Assembly (NCBI RefSeq): GCF_937919355.1
Contig: NZ_CALFSA010000127.1
Span: forward strand, 1-19,239
Source: an uncultured Methanofollis sp.
GTDB lineage: Archaea; Halobacteriota; Methanomicrobia; Methanomicrobiales; Methanofollaceae
Reading direction: 5' to 3'
DNA length: 19,239 bases
In this document: piece by piece, positions 1 through 7,097 of the stretch
Layout: every line of letters starts with the position of its first letter
How positions within the stretch are numbered: position 1 is the stretch's first letter
Translations under genes and position numbers: made by a program
The notes under the pieces: model-generated
The model's database searches: none
Told to the model about the DNA's origin: nothing
The model's input: the letters and a program-made list of their open reading frames with translations, nothing else

Positions 1-54
1 AACCCGGGTTTAGGCGTTGGCAACGCCTAGTGATAACCACTACACTATCGGCGC
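1..54 (-). tRNA. tRNA-Gly (anticodon GCC), 3' part outside window
   Basis: Read on the minus strand, a tRNA begins at 54 with acceptor strand GCGCCGA, then TA (positions 8-9) and a D arm GTGTAGTGGTTATCAC. The anticodon stem is AGGCG/CGCCT enclosing the loop TTGCCAA, so the anticodon is GCC (positions 21-19), which reads glycine GGC/GGU codons. A short variable region AAAC and the T stem CCGGG follow, and the gene runs off the window in the T loop. No intron is visible in the anticodon loop. The missing acceptor 3' strand prevents checking acceptor pairing. Confidence 0.9.
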
Positions 55-85
55 TCTGCTGGTGTCATATCACCGCAGTGCCTTA

Positions 86-110
86 CAATATTTGCTATAC
101 TCACATATAA
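86..110 (-). promoter_or_regulatory. Candidate promoter of the tRNA-Gly gene
   Basis: Upstream of the tRNA on the minus strand are two AT-rich boxes. AAATATTG (93-86) lies about 32-39 bases before the tRNA 5' end, the usual place for an archaeal TATA box. CTTATATG (111-104) lies farther out. Assignment is by position and composition only. Confidence 0.35.
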
Positions 111-118
111 GGATTTTC

Positions 119-147
119 CACAGGCCCTGCCCGGACCGGGCCCTGTG
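119..147. repeat. GC-rich inverted repeat between tRNA-Gly and membrane protein gene
   Basis: CACAGG (119-124) pairs with CCTGTG (142-147), and inside it GCCC (129-132) pairs with GGGC (138-141) around the loop GGACC. A four-base bulge (125-128) sits on the left arm only. No T tract follows on the minus strand, so it is not a clear terminator. The rest of 55-244 holds the tRNA promoter boxes and the terminator of the neighbouring gene; I see no gene there. Confidence 0.4.
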
Positions 148-221
148 ACGGTGAGGGAAACCGCCGCGCAGAGGACGGCCCCACAGGGCCACGCCAGGAC
201 CGCAGGGGAGGGACCGCACCA

Positions 222-245
222 CAAGAAAAGGGAGGGGACGTCCCT
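222..245 (-). terminator. Terminator after the membrane protein gene
   Basis: Immediately after the stop codon on the minus strand, a short dyad GGGACGTCCC (244-235) is followed by a pyrimidine stretch containing TTTTCTT (229-223). A T-rich run after the stop is the usual archaeal termination signal. Confidence 0.4.
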
Positions 246-1204
246 CATGCCGCAACAGGTTCTGCCAGGAGGTCGTGTGCCGGGCTGAACCGCCGCAGGA
301 CGTCGAGGGAGTAGTATCTGAAGAAGGTGGCGAAGGGCACCTGCAGGAGGAGGAGGAAGGGGAGGGCGAGGAGAATGACGGCGGCGACCAGGAAGACCAG
401 CGCACCCATGGCCGGACCGCTGGCGAAGAGACCTGCGAGGAGGGCGACGATAAAGAGTGGGACCCCGATGACCGCGAGGACGAGCAGGCCGAGGACCCCC
501 ATGATCAACCCGGCAACAATGAGGAGGACTATCTTTGCGACGACATAGACCGCCGCATTCTTCAGGTCGGCGCGGAGGAGGCCGTAGACACGCCGCCACC
601 CCTCGACGACCCCGCACCTGTCCGCGACCATCACCGGCACGACAAAGTCGACGGTGAGCATCAGCACTGTCCCGAAGACCAGGACAAGGAGGAGGAGCAC
701 AGGCAGGAGGAAGAGCAGGGCGACGACATTCGAGATACCCGAGAAGATGCCGGTGAAAACTCCGAAGACCGCAAATCCAACCATCACGGCGATGAAGACA
801 AGGAAAAGCAGCACCTCAAAGAGGAAGAAGGAGAGGCCCGGACCCATCCGCTCCCTGAAGGTGCGGGAGAGGGAGACCTGGCCCGAGGTGAGGCAGTCCA
901 CGAAGACGAACTGGAAGACCGACCCGATGTATGCAAAGGCCAGTACAAGGACGACCAGGGCCGCGAAGATCAGGAAGAAGGTCGTCGGGGCAAGGCCGAA
1001 GAAGTCGGGCACTGGCATGGCGCCCATATTCGCACCTCTCCGGTCGGGGAAGGAGTAGTTGCCGCCGCCACCGCCAAAACCTCCGACAAAGAACGCTATT
1101 ACGGCGAGCCTGAGCCAGACGCCGAGATTGAACGGCCAGAGCAGCGACTTTGTCCGGGAAACGGCCCCTTCAAACGCGCTGATGGCGTGGAAATCCACAG
1201 TCAT
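245..1204 (-). CDS. Polytopic integral membrane protein, DUF7544/DUF4013-like, function unknown
   Basis: This 319-residue protein is almost entirely hydrophobic. About six membrane segments are visible, near residues 28-43, 75-105, 125-152, 160-186, 217-262 (probably two spans) and 265-292. A glycine-rich external-type loop lies at 41-50 and a basic loop at 114-120. The N-terminus (MTVDFHAISAFEGA) and the WPFNLGVWLRLAV stretch resemble uncharacterised archaeal membrane proteins of the DUF7544/DUF4013 kind; this is recognition from memory, not a search. No catalytic motif is seen. The ATG at 1204 is preferred over the in-frame TTG at 1210. There is no Shine-Dalgarno sequence before it on this strand. 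It is transcribed divergently from the tetrapyrrole operon across a gap of 112 bases. A role in membrane organisation or transport cannot be decided from sequence. Confidence 0.8.
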   Translation of the reverse strand: MTVDFHAISAFEGAVSRTKSLLWPFNLGVWLRLAVIAFFVGGFGGGGGNYSFPDRRGANMGAMPVPDFFGLAPTTFFLIFAALVVLVLAFAYIGSVFQFVFVDCLTSGQVSLSRTFRERMGPGLSFFLFEVLLFLVFIAVMVGFAVFGVFTGIFSGISNVVALLFLLPVLLLLVLVFGTVLMLTVDFVVPVMVADRCGVVEGWRRVYGLLRADLKNAAVYVVAKIVLLIVAGLIMGVLGLLVLAVIGVPLFIVALLAGLFASGPAMGALVFLVAAVILLALPFLLLLQVPFATFFRYYSLDVLRRFSPAHDLLAEPVAA

Positions 1205-1272
1205 GCGCAAAGATCAGAATACGGAGGAGATAAAGGAGGCGGTCGGTCGGGTGTTACGATCAAGAAAAGACA

Positions 1273-1290
1273 ATAATACATAATCTTAAT
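1273..1290. promoter_or_regulatory. AT-rich divergent promoter region of the membrane protein gene and tetrapyrrole operon
   Basis: This is the only AT-rich island in the 112-base divergent gap. On the plus strand ATCTTAATTT (1283-1292) lies about 25-30 bases before the first operon start, and no Shine-Dalgarno sequence precedes that start, which suggests a leaderless transcript. On the minus strand ATTATGTATTATTG (1286-1273) could serve the membrane protein gene with a leader of roughly 45 bases. Inferred from position and composition. Confidence 0.45.
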
Positions 1291-1316
1291 TTGCGGCCGC
1301 CGCACACAGATCAGTG

Positions 1317-1958
1317 ATGATCCCGCTGATCCTCGACCTCACCGGGAGGCACGTCGTCATCTTCGGAGGCGGTACCGTGGGAGCGCGAAAAGCGGCATAT
1401 TTCTGCCATGAAGCGAGGGTCACCGTTGTCAGCCGGAGTTTTCTGCCCGCAATTGTCAGTTCTGGCGCTGAATGCATCGAGGCCGACGTCGATGCAATGG
1501 ACGACCGCACACTCCTCGACCTGCTGGACGGGGCCTTTCTTGCCGTCGCCGCCACGCCCGACGCAGCGCTGAACGACCGGATCGGGCGTCTGGCACAGGA
1601 AGCGGGCGCCCACTTCAACAACGCGCACGGGAAGACCGGTGACGTCCTCGTCCCCTCGGTCCTGCGGGGGGAGCGCTACCTCATCGCCGTCAGTACCGGA
1701 GGGACAAGCCCGGCCGTCCCGCGGTTTCTCAGGGAGCACCTGGAGGAGACCTTCCCCTCTCTCGACGCGATGATCGGGGTCGAAGGGCGACTGCGCGAGG
1801 ACCTCAAAAAGTCCGTGCCCGCACAGGCCGACCGGAGCCGTATCCTCAGGGCCGTCCTCCACGACCCCGAGGCCTGGGCATGGCTTGCCGGCGGCGAAGA
1901 CGAGGCGTACCGGAAGATAAAGGAGCGATATATCAGTGGAAACACATCTCTATGCTGA
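1317..1958 (+). CDS. Precorrin-2 dehydrogenase (siroheme synthase N-terminal type, Met8p-like)
   Basis: This 213-residue protein oxidises precorrin-2 to sirohydrochlorin with NAD+. It corresponds to the N-terminal module of CysG and to yeast Met8p. The Rossmann nucleotide-binding loop GGGTVG is at residues 17-22, and the family signature STGGTSPAVPRFLRE at 126-140. The length fits a stand-alone dehydrogenase without the methyltransferase module, which is encoded separately as the last gene of this operon. Some family members also insert metal, but that activity cannot be judged here. A GTG at 1314 directly precedes the ATG chosen at 1317. The lack of a Shine-Dalgarno sequence and a TATA-like box about 27 bases upstream suggest a leaderless mRNA. 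It overlaps hemA by 23 bases. Sirohydrochlorin is the branch point for coenzyme F430, cobamides and siroheme. Confidence 0.9.
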   Translation: MIPLILDLTGRHVVIFGGGTVGARKAAYFCHEARVTVVSRSFLPAIVSSGAECIEADVDAMDDRTLLDLLDGAFLAVAATPDAALNDRIGRLAQEAGAHFNNAHGKTGDVLVPSVLRGERYLIAVSTGGTSPAVPRFLREHLEETFPSLDAMIGVEGRLREDLKKSVPAQADRSRILRAVLHDPEAWAWLAGGEDEAYRKIKERYISGNTSLC

Positions 1959-3210
1959 CGTGGCCATGGCCGGCCTCAACCACCATGCGGCCGGCCTCGC
2001 CGACCTTGAAGCCTTCAGGTTCTCTGACGAAGAGGAGTTCCTCGCCCGGGCGCGGGAACGGTTCAAGGGCGTCTTCCTCCTCCAGACCTGCAACAGGATC
2101 GAGGTACTCGTCAACGGGACGGCAGATGACCTCACCGCATTCCTCCACGACCTTGGGCGAGAGAAGTTCGAGGTCCGCGAGGGAGTGGACGTCCTCCGCC
2201 ACCTCCTTCAGGTCGCTTCAGGCATCGACTCCATGATCATCGGCGAGGACCAGATCCTCGGCCAGATGAAACGTGCCTGGGCAGCATCGCAGGCGGCCGG
2301 CGCCTCCGACCACGTCATCGACCTCTGCATCAAGAAGGCCGTGTACGTCGGCGTCGAGGTGCGGAAGAGGACGAAGATCAACAGGGGCGCCGTCTCTATC
2401 GGTTCTGCGGCCGTCGCCCTCGCCGAAGAACTGCTCGGCAGCCTCGAAGGCCGGCACATCCTCGTCATCGGAAGCGGGGAGATGGGGATGCTCGTCGCCC
2501 AGGCCCTCGCCGCAAAGGACCTGACCGCGATCTACGTGGCAAACCGGACCTACGAGAGGGCTGTCGTCCTCGCCAGGAAGATCGGGGGGAAAGCGGTCAA
2601 CTTCGCCGAACTGAGGCGCTACATCACCCTCTCCGACGTCGTCATCACCTGCACCTCCGCACCCCACCCGATCCTCACCCGGCCCCTCCTGGCCGAGGTG
2701 ATGAGAGGGCGGTGCTGGCCTCTCGACGGCCACCCGCGGCCCCTCGTCGTCATCGACATCGCCCAGCCGCGGGACGTCGAGGAGGGCGCCGGCGAGGTTG
2801 ACGGCGTCAACCTGTACACCATCGACAACCTCCGCGACGTCAATGAGCACACCATAGCGTCGCGGAAGGCCGAGGCCGACCGCGCCCATGATTTTATCGA
2901 ATCAGAACTCGACCATTTCCTCACCACGCTCAATGCCGCCTCGGCCGACGACGCCCTGCGGGGGCTGTACACCTGGGCCGAGGCGATCCGCGTCAGGGAG
3001 CGCGACCGTGCCTGCGCCCGCCTCCAGGGGTGCGACGCCCAGACCGCGGCGGTCATCGACGACCTGACGCGGGTGCTCGCAAAGAAACTCCTCCTGGACG
3101 CCACCTACTCCATACGGGCATGTGCGGAGCAGGGGCAGACGCAGGAGGCAGAATGGCTGGTGAAGGCAATTACCAGAGGAGACAGACTATGTTCCCGGAA
3201 AGACGACTGA
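1936..3210 (+). CDS. hemA: Glutamyl-tRNA reductase
   Basis: HemA reduces glutamyl-tRNA(Glu) with NADPH to glutamate-1-semialdehyde, the committed step of the C5 route to 5-aminolevulinate. The 424-residue protein has the full family layout: an N-terminal catalytic domain with MAGLNHHAAG (11-20) and the nucleophilic cysteine C52 in LLQTCNRIEVL; the SGIDSMIIGEDQILGQ stretch at 95-110; an NADPH-binding domain with VIGSGEMG (177-184); and a C-terminal helical dimerisation domain. The GTG at 1936 is chosen because AAGGAG (1919-1924) lies 11 bases upstream; an in-frame GTG (1960) and ATG (1966) are later alternatives. It overlaps the previous gene by 23 bases and hemB by 22, so translation is probably coupled. 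Confidence 0.97.
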   Translation: METHLYADVAMAGLNHHAAGLADLEAFRFSDEEEFLARARERFKGVFLLQTCNRIEVLVNGTADDLTAFLHDLGREKFEVREGVDVLRHLLQVASGIDSMIIGEDQILGQMKRAWAASQAAGASDHVIDLCIKKAVYVGVEVRKRTKINRGAVSIGSAAVALAEELLGSLEGRHILVIGSGEMGMLVAQALAAKDLTAIYVANRTYERAVVLARKIGGKAVNFAELRRYITLSDVVITCTSAPHPILTRPLLAEVMRGRCWPLDGHPRPLVVIDIAQPRDVEEGAGEVDGVNLYTIDNLRDVNEHTIASRKAEADRAHDFIESELDHFLTTLNAASADDALRGLYTWAEAIRVRERDRACARLQGCDAQTAAVIDDLTRVLAKKLLLDATYSIRACAEQGQTQEAEWLVKAITRGDRLCSRKDD

Positions 3211-4175
3211 GACGACTGAGAAAAAGAAACCTCCAGCCCCTCTTCAGGGAGACGAGGCTTGATGCAAGCGACTTTGTGATGCCGCTCTTCTTTGACGAGA
3301 CGATCGAACACGCCGTGGCCATTGAGTCAATGCCCGGCCAGTCAAGGTACCCCGTCGGGGACGCGGCACCTGTAGCGGAAAGACTGAACAAAGCAGGTGT
3401 CTCTGCGGTCATCCTCTTCGGCGTCCCCGCCGTGAAGGACGCCGCCGCCCACTCGGCCTATGCCGAGACCGGCGGAGTCCAGAGGGCGGTCGCCGCCATC
3501 AAGAAGGCCTGCCCGGAGATGGTGGTGATCACCGACGTCTGCGCCTGTGAGTACACCGACCACGGCCACTGCGGGATCATCGGCGAGACCTCCTCCGGGG
3601 AGATCGACCTCCTGAACGGCCCCTCCCTTGCCCTGATGCAGAAAATCGCGGTCTCCCACGCCCGTGCAGGCGCCGACCTGGTCGCTCCCTCCTGCATGCT
3701 CGACGGCCAGGTCGGGGCGATCAGGACGGCACTCGACGCCGCAGGCTATGCCGACGTCCCGGTCATGTCCTATTCCACGAAGTTCGCGAGCGCCTTCTAC
3801 GGCCCCTTCAGGGAGGCGGCACACTCGGGTTATTCCTTCGGCGACAGGACCACCTACCAGATGGACCCGGCGAACGGCCGTGAAGCGCTCCTCGAATCCG
3901 AGATGGACGCTGACGAGGGGGCCGACATCCTGATGGTGAAACCGGCCGCCCTCTACCTCGACGTGCTGGCAAAGATCCATGAGATCGGTCTCCCGGTCGC
4001 CGCCTACCAGGTCTCCGGGGAATACGCCCAGATCAAAGCCGCGGCTGAACGCGGCTGGATCGACGAGAAGCGGTGCGCCCTCGAGAGCCTCACCTGCATC
4101 AAGAGGGCCGGTGCCGACCTGATCATCACCTACTATGCAGAAGACGCGGCGAGGTGGCTCCGTGAAGAGCAGTGA
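3189..4175 (+). CDS. hemB: Delta-aminolevulinic acid dehydratase (porphobilinogen synthase)
   Basis: HemB condenses two molecules of 5-aminolevulinate to porphobilinogen. The 328-residue protein carries both Schiff-base lysines, K198 in SYSTKFASAFYGPFREA and K251 in DILMVKPAALYLD. It also has the three-cysteine zinc site C118, C120 and C128 in DVCACEYTDHGHCG, so it belongs to the zinc-dependent class rather than the class with aspartates in these positions. The frame is open further upstream, but the ATG at 3189 gives the family N-terminus and has a Shine-Dalgarno sequence (GAGGAG, 3176-3181) seven bases away. The start lies inside the last codons of hemA, and the 3' end overlaps hemL by 14 bases. 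Confidence 0.97.
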   Translation: MFPERRLRRLRKRNLQPLFRETRLDASDFVMPLFFDETIEHAVAIESMPGQSRYPVGDAAPVAERLNKAGVSAVILFGVPAVKDAAAHSAYAETGGVQRAVAAIKKACPEMVVITDVCACEYTDHGHCGIIGETSSGEIDLLNGPSLALMQKIAVSHARAGADLVAPSCMLDGQVGAIRTALDAAGYADVPVMSYSTKFASAFYGPFREAAHSGYSFGDRTTYQMDPANGREALLESEMDADEGADILMVKPAALYLDVLAKIHEIGLPVAAYQVSGEYAQIKAAAERGWIDEKRCALESLTCIKRAGADLIITYYAEDAARWLREEQ

Positions 4176-5406
4176 CCTCTTTGCACGGGCAGAGGGCCTG
4201 ATGCCCGGCGGGGTCTCAAGCCCTGTACGGGCGATCAAGCCCTGCCCCTTCTACACGGCCGGGGCGCACGGCCCCTTCCTCCGGACTGTCGAGGGGCGGG
4301 AACTCATCGACTGCTGTCTCGGTTACGGCCCCCTCATCCTCGGCCACGCCCATGAAGCAGTCAGGCAGGCGATCGAAGCGCAACTTGCAGAAGGCTGGCT
4401 CTACGGCACCCCGTGCCCGCAGGAGATCGCCCTCGCGGAGAGGATCGCCACCGACCACCCCTCCATCGATATGGTCCGCTTCGTCTCCACCGGGTCCGAG
4501 GCGACGATGGCGGCGATCAGGCTCGCCCGCGCCGCCACGGGAAAGCCCGACATCGTGAAGATCGAGGGTGGTTTCCACGGCGCCCACGACGCCGTGCTCG
4601 TGCAGGCGGGGTCGGGGGCGACGACGATGGGCGTCCCCGACTCTGCCGGCGTCGTCGCCGACCTTGTGCGGCACACGCGACAGGTGCCGTACAACGACCC
4701 GGAGGCCCTCGACGCCGTCCTCTCCTCCTCAGAGGAGATCGCCGCCCTCATCATCGAACCGGTGATGGGCAATGTCGGCCCTGTCCTCCCCGAGGAGAAT
4801 TACCTGCGGGAGGTGCGGAGGATCACGGAGGACCATGACGTCCTCCTCATCTTCGACGAAGTGATCACCGGCTACCGCCTCGGTATCGGCGGGGCGCAGA
4901 AGCGCTTCGGCATCACCCCTGACCTCACGACCCTTGGCAAGATCATCGGCGGCGGCCTCCCTGTCGGCGCCTTCGGCGGGAGGCGCGACCTCATGGAGAT
5001 GGTCGCCCCGCAGGGCCCGGTCTACCAGGCCGGCACCTTCAGCGGGAACCCCCTCACCATGGCCGCCGGCGCCGCCGCCCTCGGCTGGCTCCACGACCAC
5101 CCCGAGGTCTACAGCCGCCTCGACGAGGGGACGAAGGCCATCGGCGACGCCTGCGACGACGCAGGTGCCGGCGGCTCCTTCGTCAGGCTCGGCTCCATCT
5201 TCAAATACTTCTTCAGGGCCGAACCCCCGACGAACTACGCCGAGGCGAAAGAGAGCGATACCGGGGCCTTCAGAACATTCTGGGAGAAGATGCTCGCAAA
5301 GGGCATCTTCGTCCCACCGTCGCAGTTCGAGACGAACTTCCTCTCGGCGGCGCACACAGACAAGATCATCGAACGCATCGCGGACGCATACAGGACATGT
5401 CTCTAA
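4162..5406 (+). CDS. hemL: Glutamate-1-semialdehyde 2,1-aminomutase
   Basis: HemL is a PLP enzyme that converts glutamate-1-semialdehyde to 5-aminolevulinate. The 414-residue protein shows MPGGVSSPVRA (14-24), the PLP phosphate region STGSEATMAAIRLARA (109-124), FDEVITGYR (231-239) and the PLP-binding lysine K260 in LGKIIGGGLPVGAFGG. I place the start at GTG 4162 because GAGGTG (4151-4156), a close match to the archaeal anti-Shine-Dalgarno, lies five bases upstream and the resulting N-terminus matches the family. The in-frame ATG at 4135 would add nine residues. It acts metabolically between HemA and HemB although its gene follows hemB. Overlaps are 14 bases with hemB and 10 with hemC. Confidence 0.96.
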   Translation: MKSSDLFARAEGLMPGGVSSPVRAIKPCPFYTAGAHGPFLRTVEGRELIDCCLGYGPLILGHAHEAVRQAIEAQLAEGWLYGTPCPQEIALAERIATDHPSIDMVRFVSTGSEATMAAIRLARAATGKPDIVKIEGGFHGAHDAVLVQAGSGATTMGVPDSAGVVADLVRHTRQVPYNDPEALDAVLSSSEEIAALIIEPVMGNVGPVLPEENYLREVRRITEDHDVLLIFDEVITGYRLGIGGAQKRFGITPDLTTLGKIIGGGLPVGAFGGRRDLMEMVAPQGPVYQAGTFSGNPLTMAAGAAALGWLHDHPEVYSRLDEGTKAIGDACDDAGAGGSFVRLGSIFKYFFRAEPPTNYAEAKESDTGAFRTFWEKMLAKGIFVPPSQFETNFLSAAHTDKIIERIADAYRTCL

Positions 5407-6281
5407 AAATAGGAACACGCGGGAGCCAGCTCGCCCTCGCGCAGACGGAACGGGTCAGCAGGGCTCTGAAACAGATGGGCATCGAGGTCGAGACAGCAGT
5501 CATCAGGACGAAAGGCGACACCAACACCGGCGTCCCCCTCCACGAGATCGGGGGGCAGGGCGTCTTTGTCCGGGCCCTCGACGAGGCGATCATCGACGGC
5601 ACCATAGACGCCGCCGTCCACAGCATGAAAGACATCCCGGCAAAGAGGCCGAGGGGCGTCGTCACCGGCGCCGTCCTTACCCGGGACTCGCCTAACGATT
5701 TCCTCGCCCACGAAGGGGACATTGCGGGCGTGCATATTGTCGGCACCTCCTCGACCCGGCGGCGGGCGCAGTTGCTGCGGCACGACCCTGATATCGAGGT
5801 GAGGCAGCTGCGCGGCAACGTGGACACGCGCCTCAAGAAGATGCGGGAGAACCAGTATGACGCTATCGTCCTCGCCGAGGCCGGCCTTGAGAGGCTCGGC
5901 TACAAAGTGAAGGGACAGCGCCTGCCGACCTCTCAGTTCGTCCCCTCACCGAACCAGGGTACAATCGCCGTGGTCTGCAGGAACAGTCCTGAGATCATCG
6001 AGATGGTCCAGCCCCTCGACGACACGCAGACGCGGATGGACGTCGGGATCGAGCGGGTGATCATGGAAGAGGTCGGCGGCGGGTGCTTCACGCCGCAGGG
6101 GATCTACTGCCAGGACGGCCACCTCATCGCCGAGGTGCTCTCCCTCGACGGGAGCAGGGACGTGAGGGTCGAAGAAGACATCGCGACCCTGGACGAGGCG
6201 CGGGACTGCGGCAGGAAACTCCGGACAGATGCTGGCGACCTCATCAAAGAGGCCTACAGACAGCTGGGGATCATGCCATGA
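5397..6281 (+). CDS. hemC: Hydroxymethylbilane synthase (porphobilinogen deaminase)
   Basis: HemC polymerises four porphobilinogens into hydroxymethylbilane using a covalently bound dipyrromethane primer. The 294-residue protein begins KIGTRGSQLALAQ (4-16). It contains AAVHSMKDIP (72-81), whose D79 corresponds to the catalytic aspartate; an arginine-rich substrate segment GTSSTRRRAQLL (116-127); and LRGNVDTRLKK (138-148). The primer-binding cysteine is C230 in EEVGGGCFTPQG. The length is slightly short of the bacterial enzymes, as is usual for archaeal ones. The start ATG lies 10 bases inside hemL, and the stop shares an ATGA with cobA. Its product needs HemD for correct ring closure, and no hemD is in the window. 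Confidence 0.96.
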   Translation: MSLKIGTRGSQLALAQTERVSRALKQMGIEVETAVIRTKGDTNTGVPLHEIGGQGVFVRALDEAIIDGTIDAAVHSMKDIPAKRPRGVVTGAVLTRDSPNDFLAHEGDIAGVHIVGTSSTRRRAQLLRHDPDIEVRQLRGNVDTRLKKMRENQYDAIVLAEAGLERLGYKVKGQRLPTSQFVPSPNQGTIAVVCRNSPEIIEMVQPLDDTQTRMDVGIERVIMEEVGGGCFTPQGIYCQDGHLIAEVLSLDGSRDVRVEEDIATLDEARDCGRKLRTDAGDLIKEAYRQLGIMP

Positions 6282-7024
6282 GCGGAAAGGTCATTCTCGT
6301 GGGTTCAGGTCCCGGCGGGCTCGGCCTCATGGCGCCGCGGGCACGGGAGGCGATCGAAGGGGCCGACGTCATCCTCTACGACCAGTTGCCGGGCGACGAG
6401 ATCCTGGCCACCCTGCCGGAGAGTGCGGAGAAGATCGACTGCGGCAAACACGGCGGCGACCACACCCTCGAGCAGGACGAGATCGAGGCCCTGATGGTCG
6501 AGAAGGCCCTCGAAGGGAAGAAAGTCGTGAGACTGAAGGGCGGCGACCCCTTCCTTTTCGGGCGGGGCGGTGAGGAGATGGAGACCCTCCGCGCCCACGG
6601 CATCGCGGTCGAGGTGGTGCCCGGCATCAGTTCGGCCATCGCCGTCCCCGAGTCTGTCGGCATCCCGGTGACGCACCGGAAGTTCGCCTCGCAGGTGACG
6701 GTCATCACCGGCCACGAGGACCCGACGAAGGGCGAGTCGGCACTGGACTGGCAGTATCTCGGCAGGACGCGGGGGACGATCGTCGTGCTCATGGGCGTCA
6801 AGAACCTCGGGAAGATCGCGGAGGCGCTGATCGGGAACGGCCGGGACAGTGCGACGCCGGTCGCGATCATCGAGCGCGGCATGCGCCCTGACCAGAGGGT
6901 GACGGTCGGGCCCCTCGCGGAGATCGCGGAGACCGCCCGTGCACAGGGTGTCAGGCCGCCCGCAGTCATCGTCATCGGCGAGGTCGTCGGCCTGTACGAC
7001 GGCACGACGGTCTACCGGCCCTGA
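6278..7024 (+). CDS. cobA: Uroporphyrinogen-III C-methyltransferase (SUMT)
   Basis: This SAM-dependent enzyme methylates uroporphyrinogen III at C-2 and C-7 to give precorrin-2. The 248-residue protein shows the tetrapyrrole methylase signatures in order: VGSGPGGLGLMAPRA (8-22), RLKGGDPFLFGRGGEE (85-100), VPGISSAIAVPESVGIPVTHR (114-134) and a C-terminal GEVVGLYD. The length fits a single-domain SUMT without a fused HemD or CysG module. The frame is open far upstream inside hemC, but ATG 6278, in an ATGA overlap with the hemC stop, gives the family N-terminus. It is the last gene of the operon; its product is the substrate of the dehydrogenase encoded by the first gene. Confidence 0.95.
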   Translation: MSGKVILVGSGPGGLGLMAPRAREAIEGADVILYDQLPGDEILATLPESAEKIDCGKHGGDHTLEQDEIEALMVEKALEGKKVVRLKGGDPFLFGRGGEEMETLRAHGIAVEVVPGISSAIAVPESVGIPVTHRKFASQVTVITGHEDPTKGESALDWQYLGRTRGTIVVLMGVKNLGKIAEALIGNGRDSATPVAIIERGMRPDQRVTVGPLAEIAETARAQGVRPPAVIVIGEVVGLYDGTTVYRP

Positions 7025-7053
7025 GCGCAGGGATAACAGGAAGACATCATATT

Positions 7054-7063
7054 CTCTTTTTTT
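7054..7063 (+). terminator. T-tract terminator of the tetrapyrrole operon
   Basis: TCTCTTTTTTT (7053-7063) lies 30-40 bases after the cobA stop, in the 73-base gap between cobA and the convergent ilvD. There is no strong hairpin. A bare T run is a usual archaeal terminator. Confidence 0.55.
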
Positions 7064-7097
7064 GCCCTGGAAAATGTCTTTCCCGATCCCTGTACGG

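Noticed and set aside
275..1276. 333-codon plus-strand frame opposite the membrane protein gene
   Set aside because: Its product is extremely charged and low in complexity, as expected from the complement of hydrophobic codons in GC-rich DNA. The minus-strand frame has clear membrane segments.
1220..1283. Plus-strand GGAGGAG and AAAGGAGG followed by a GTG-initiated ten-codon frame
   Set aside because: The peptide is only ten residues, the spacing is long, and the stretch lies in the 5' leader of the minus-strand membrane protein gene.
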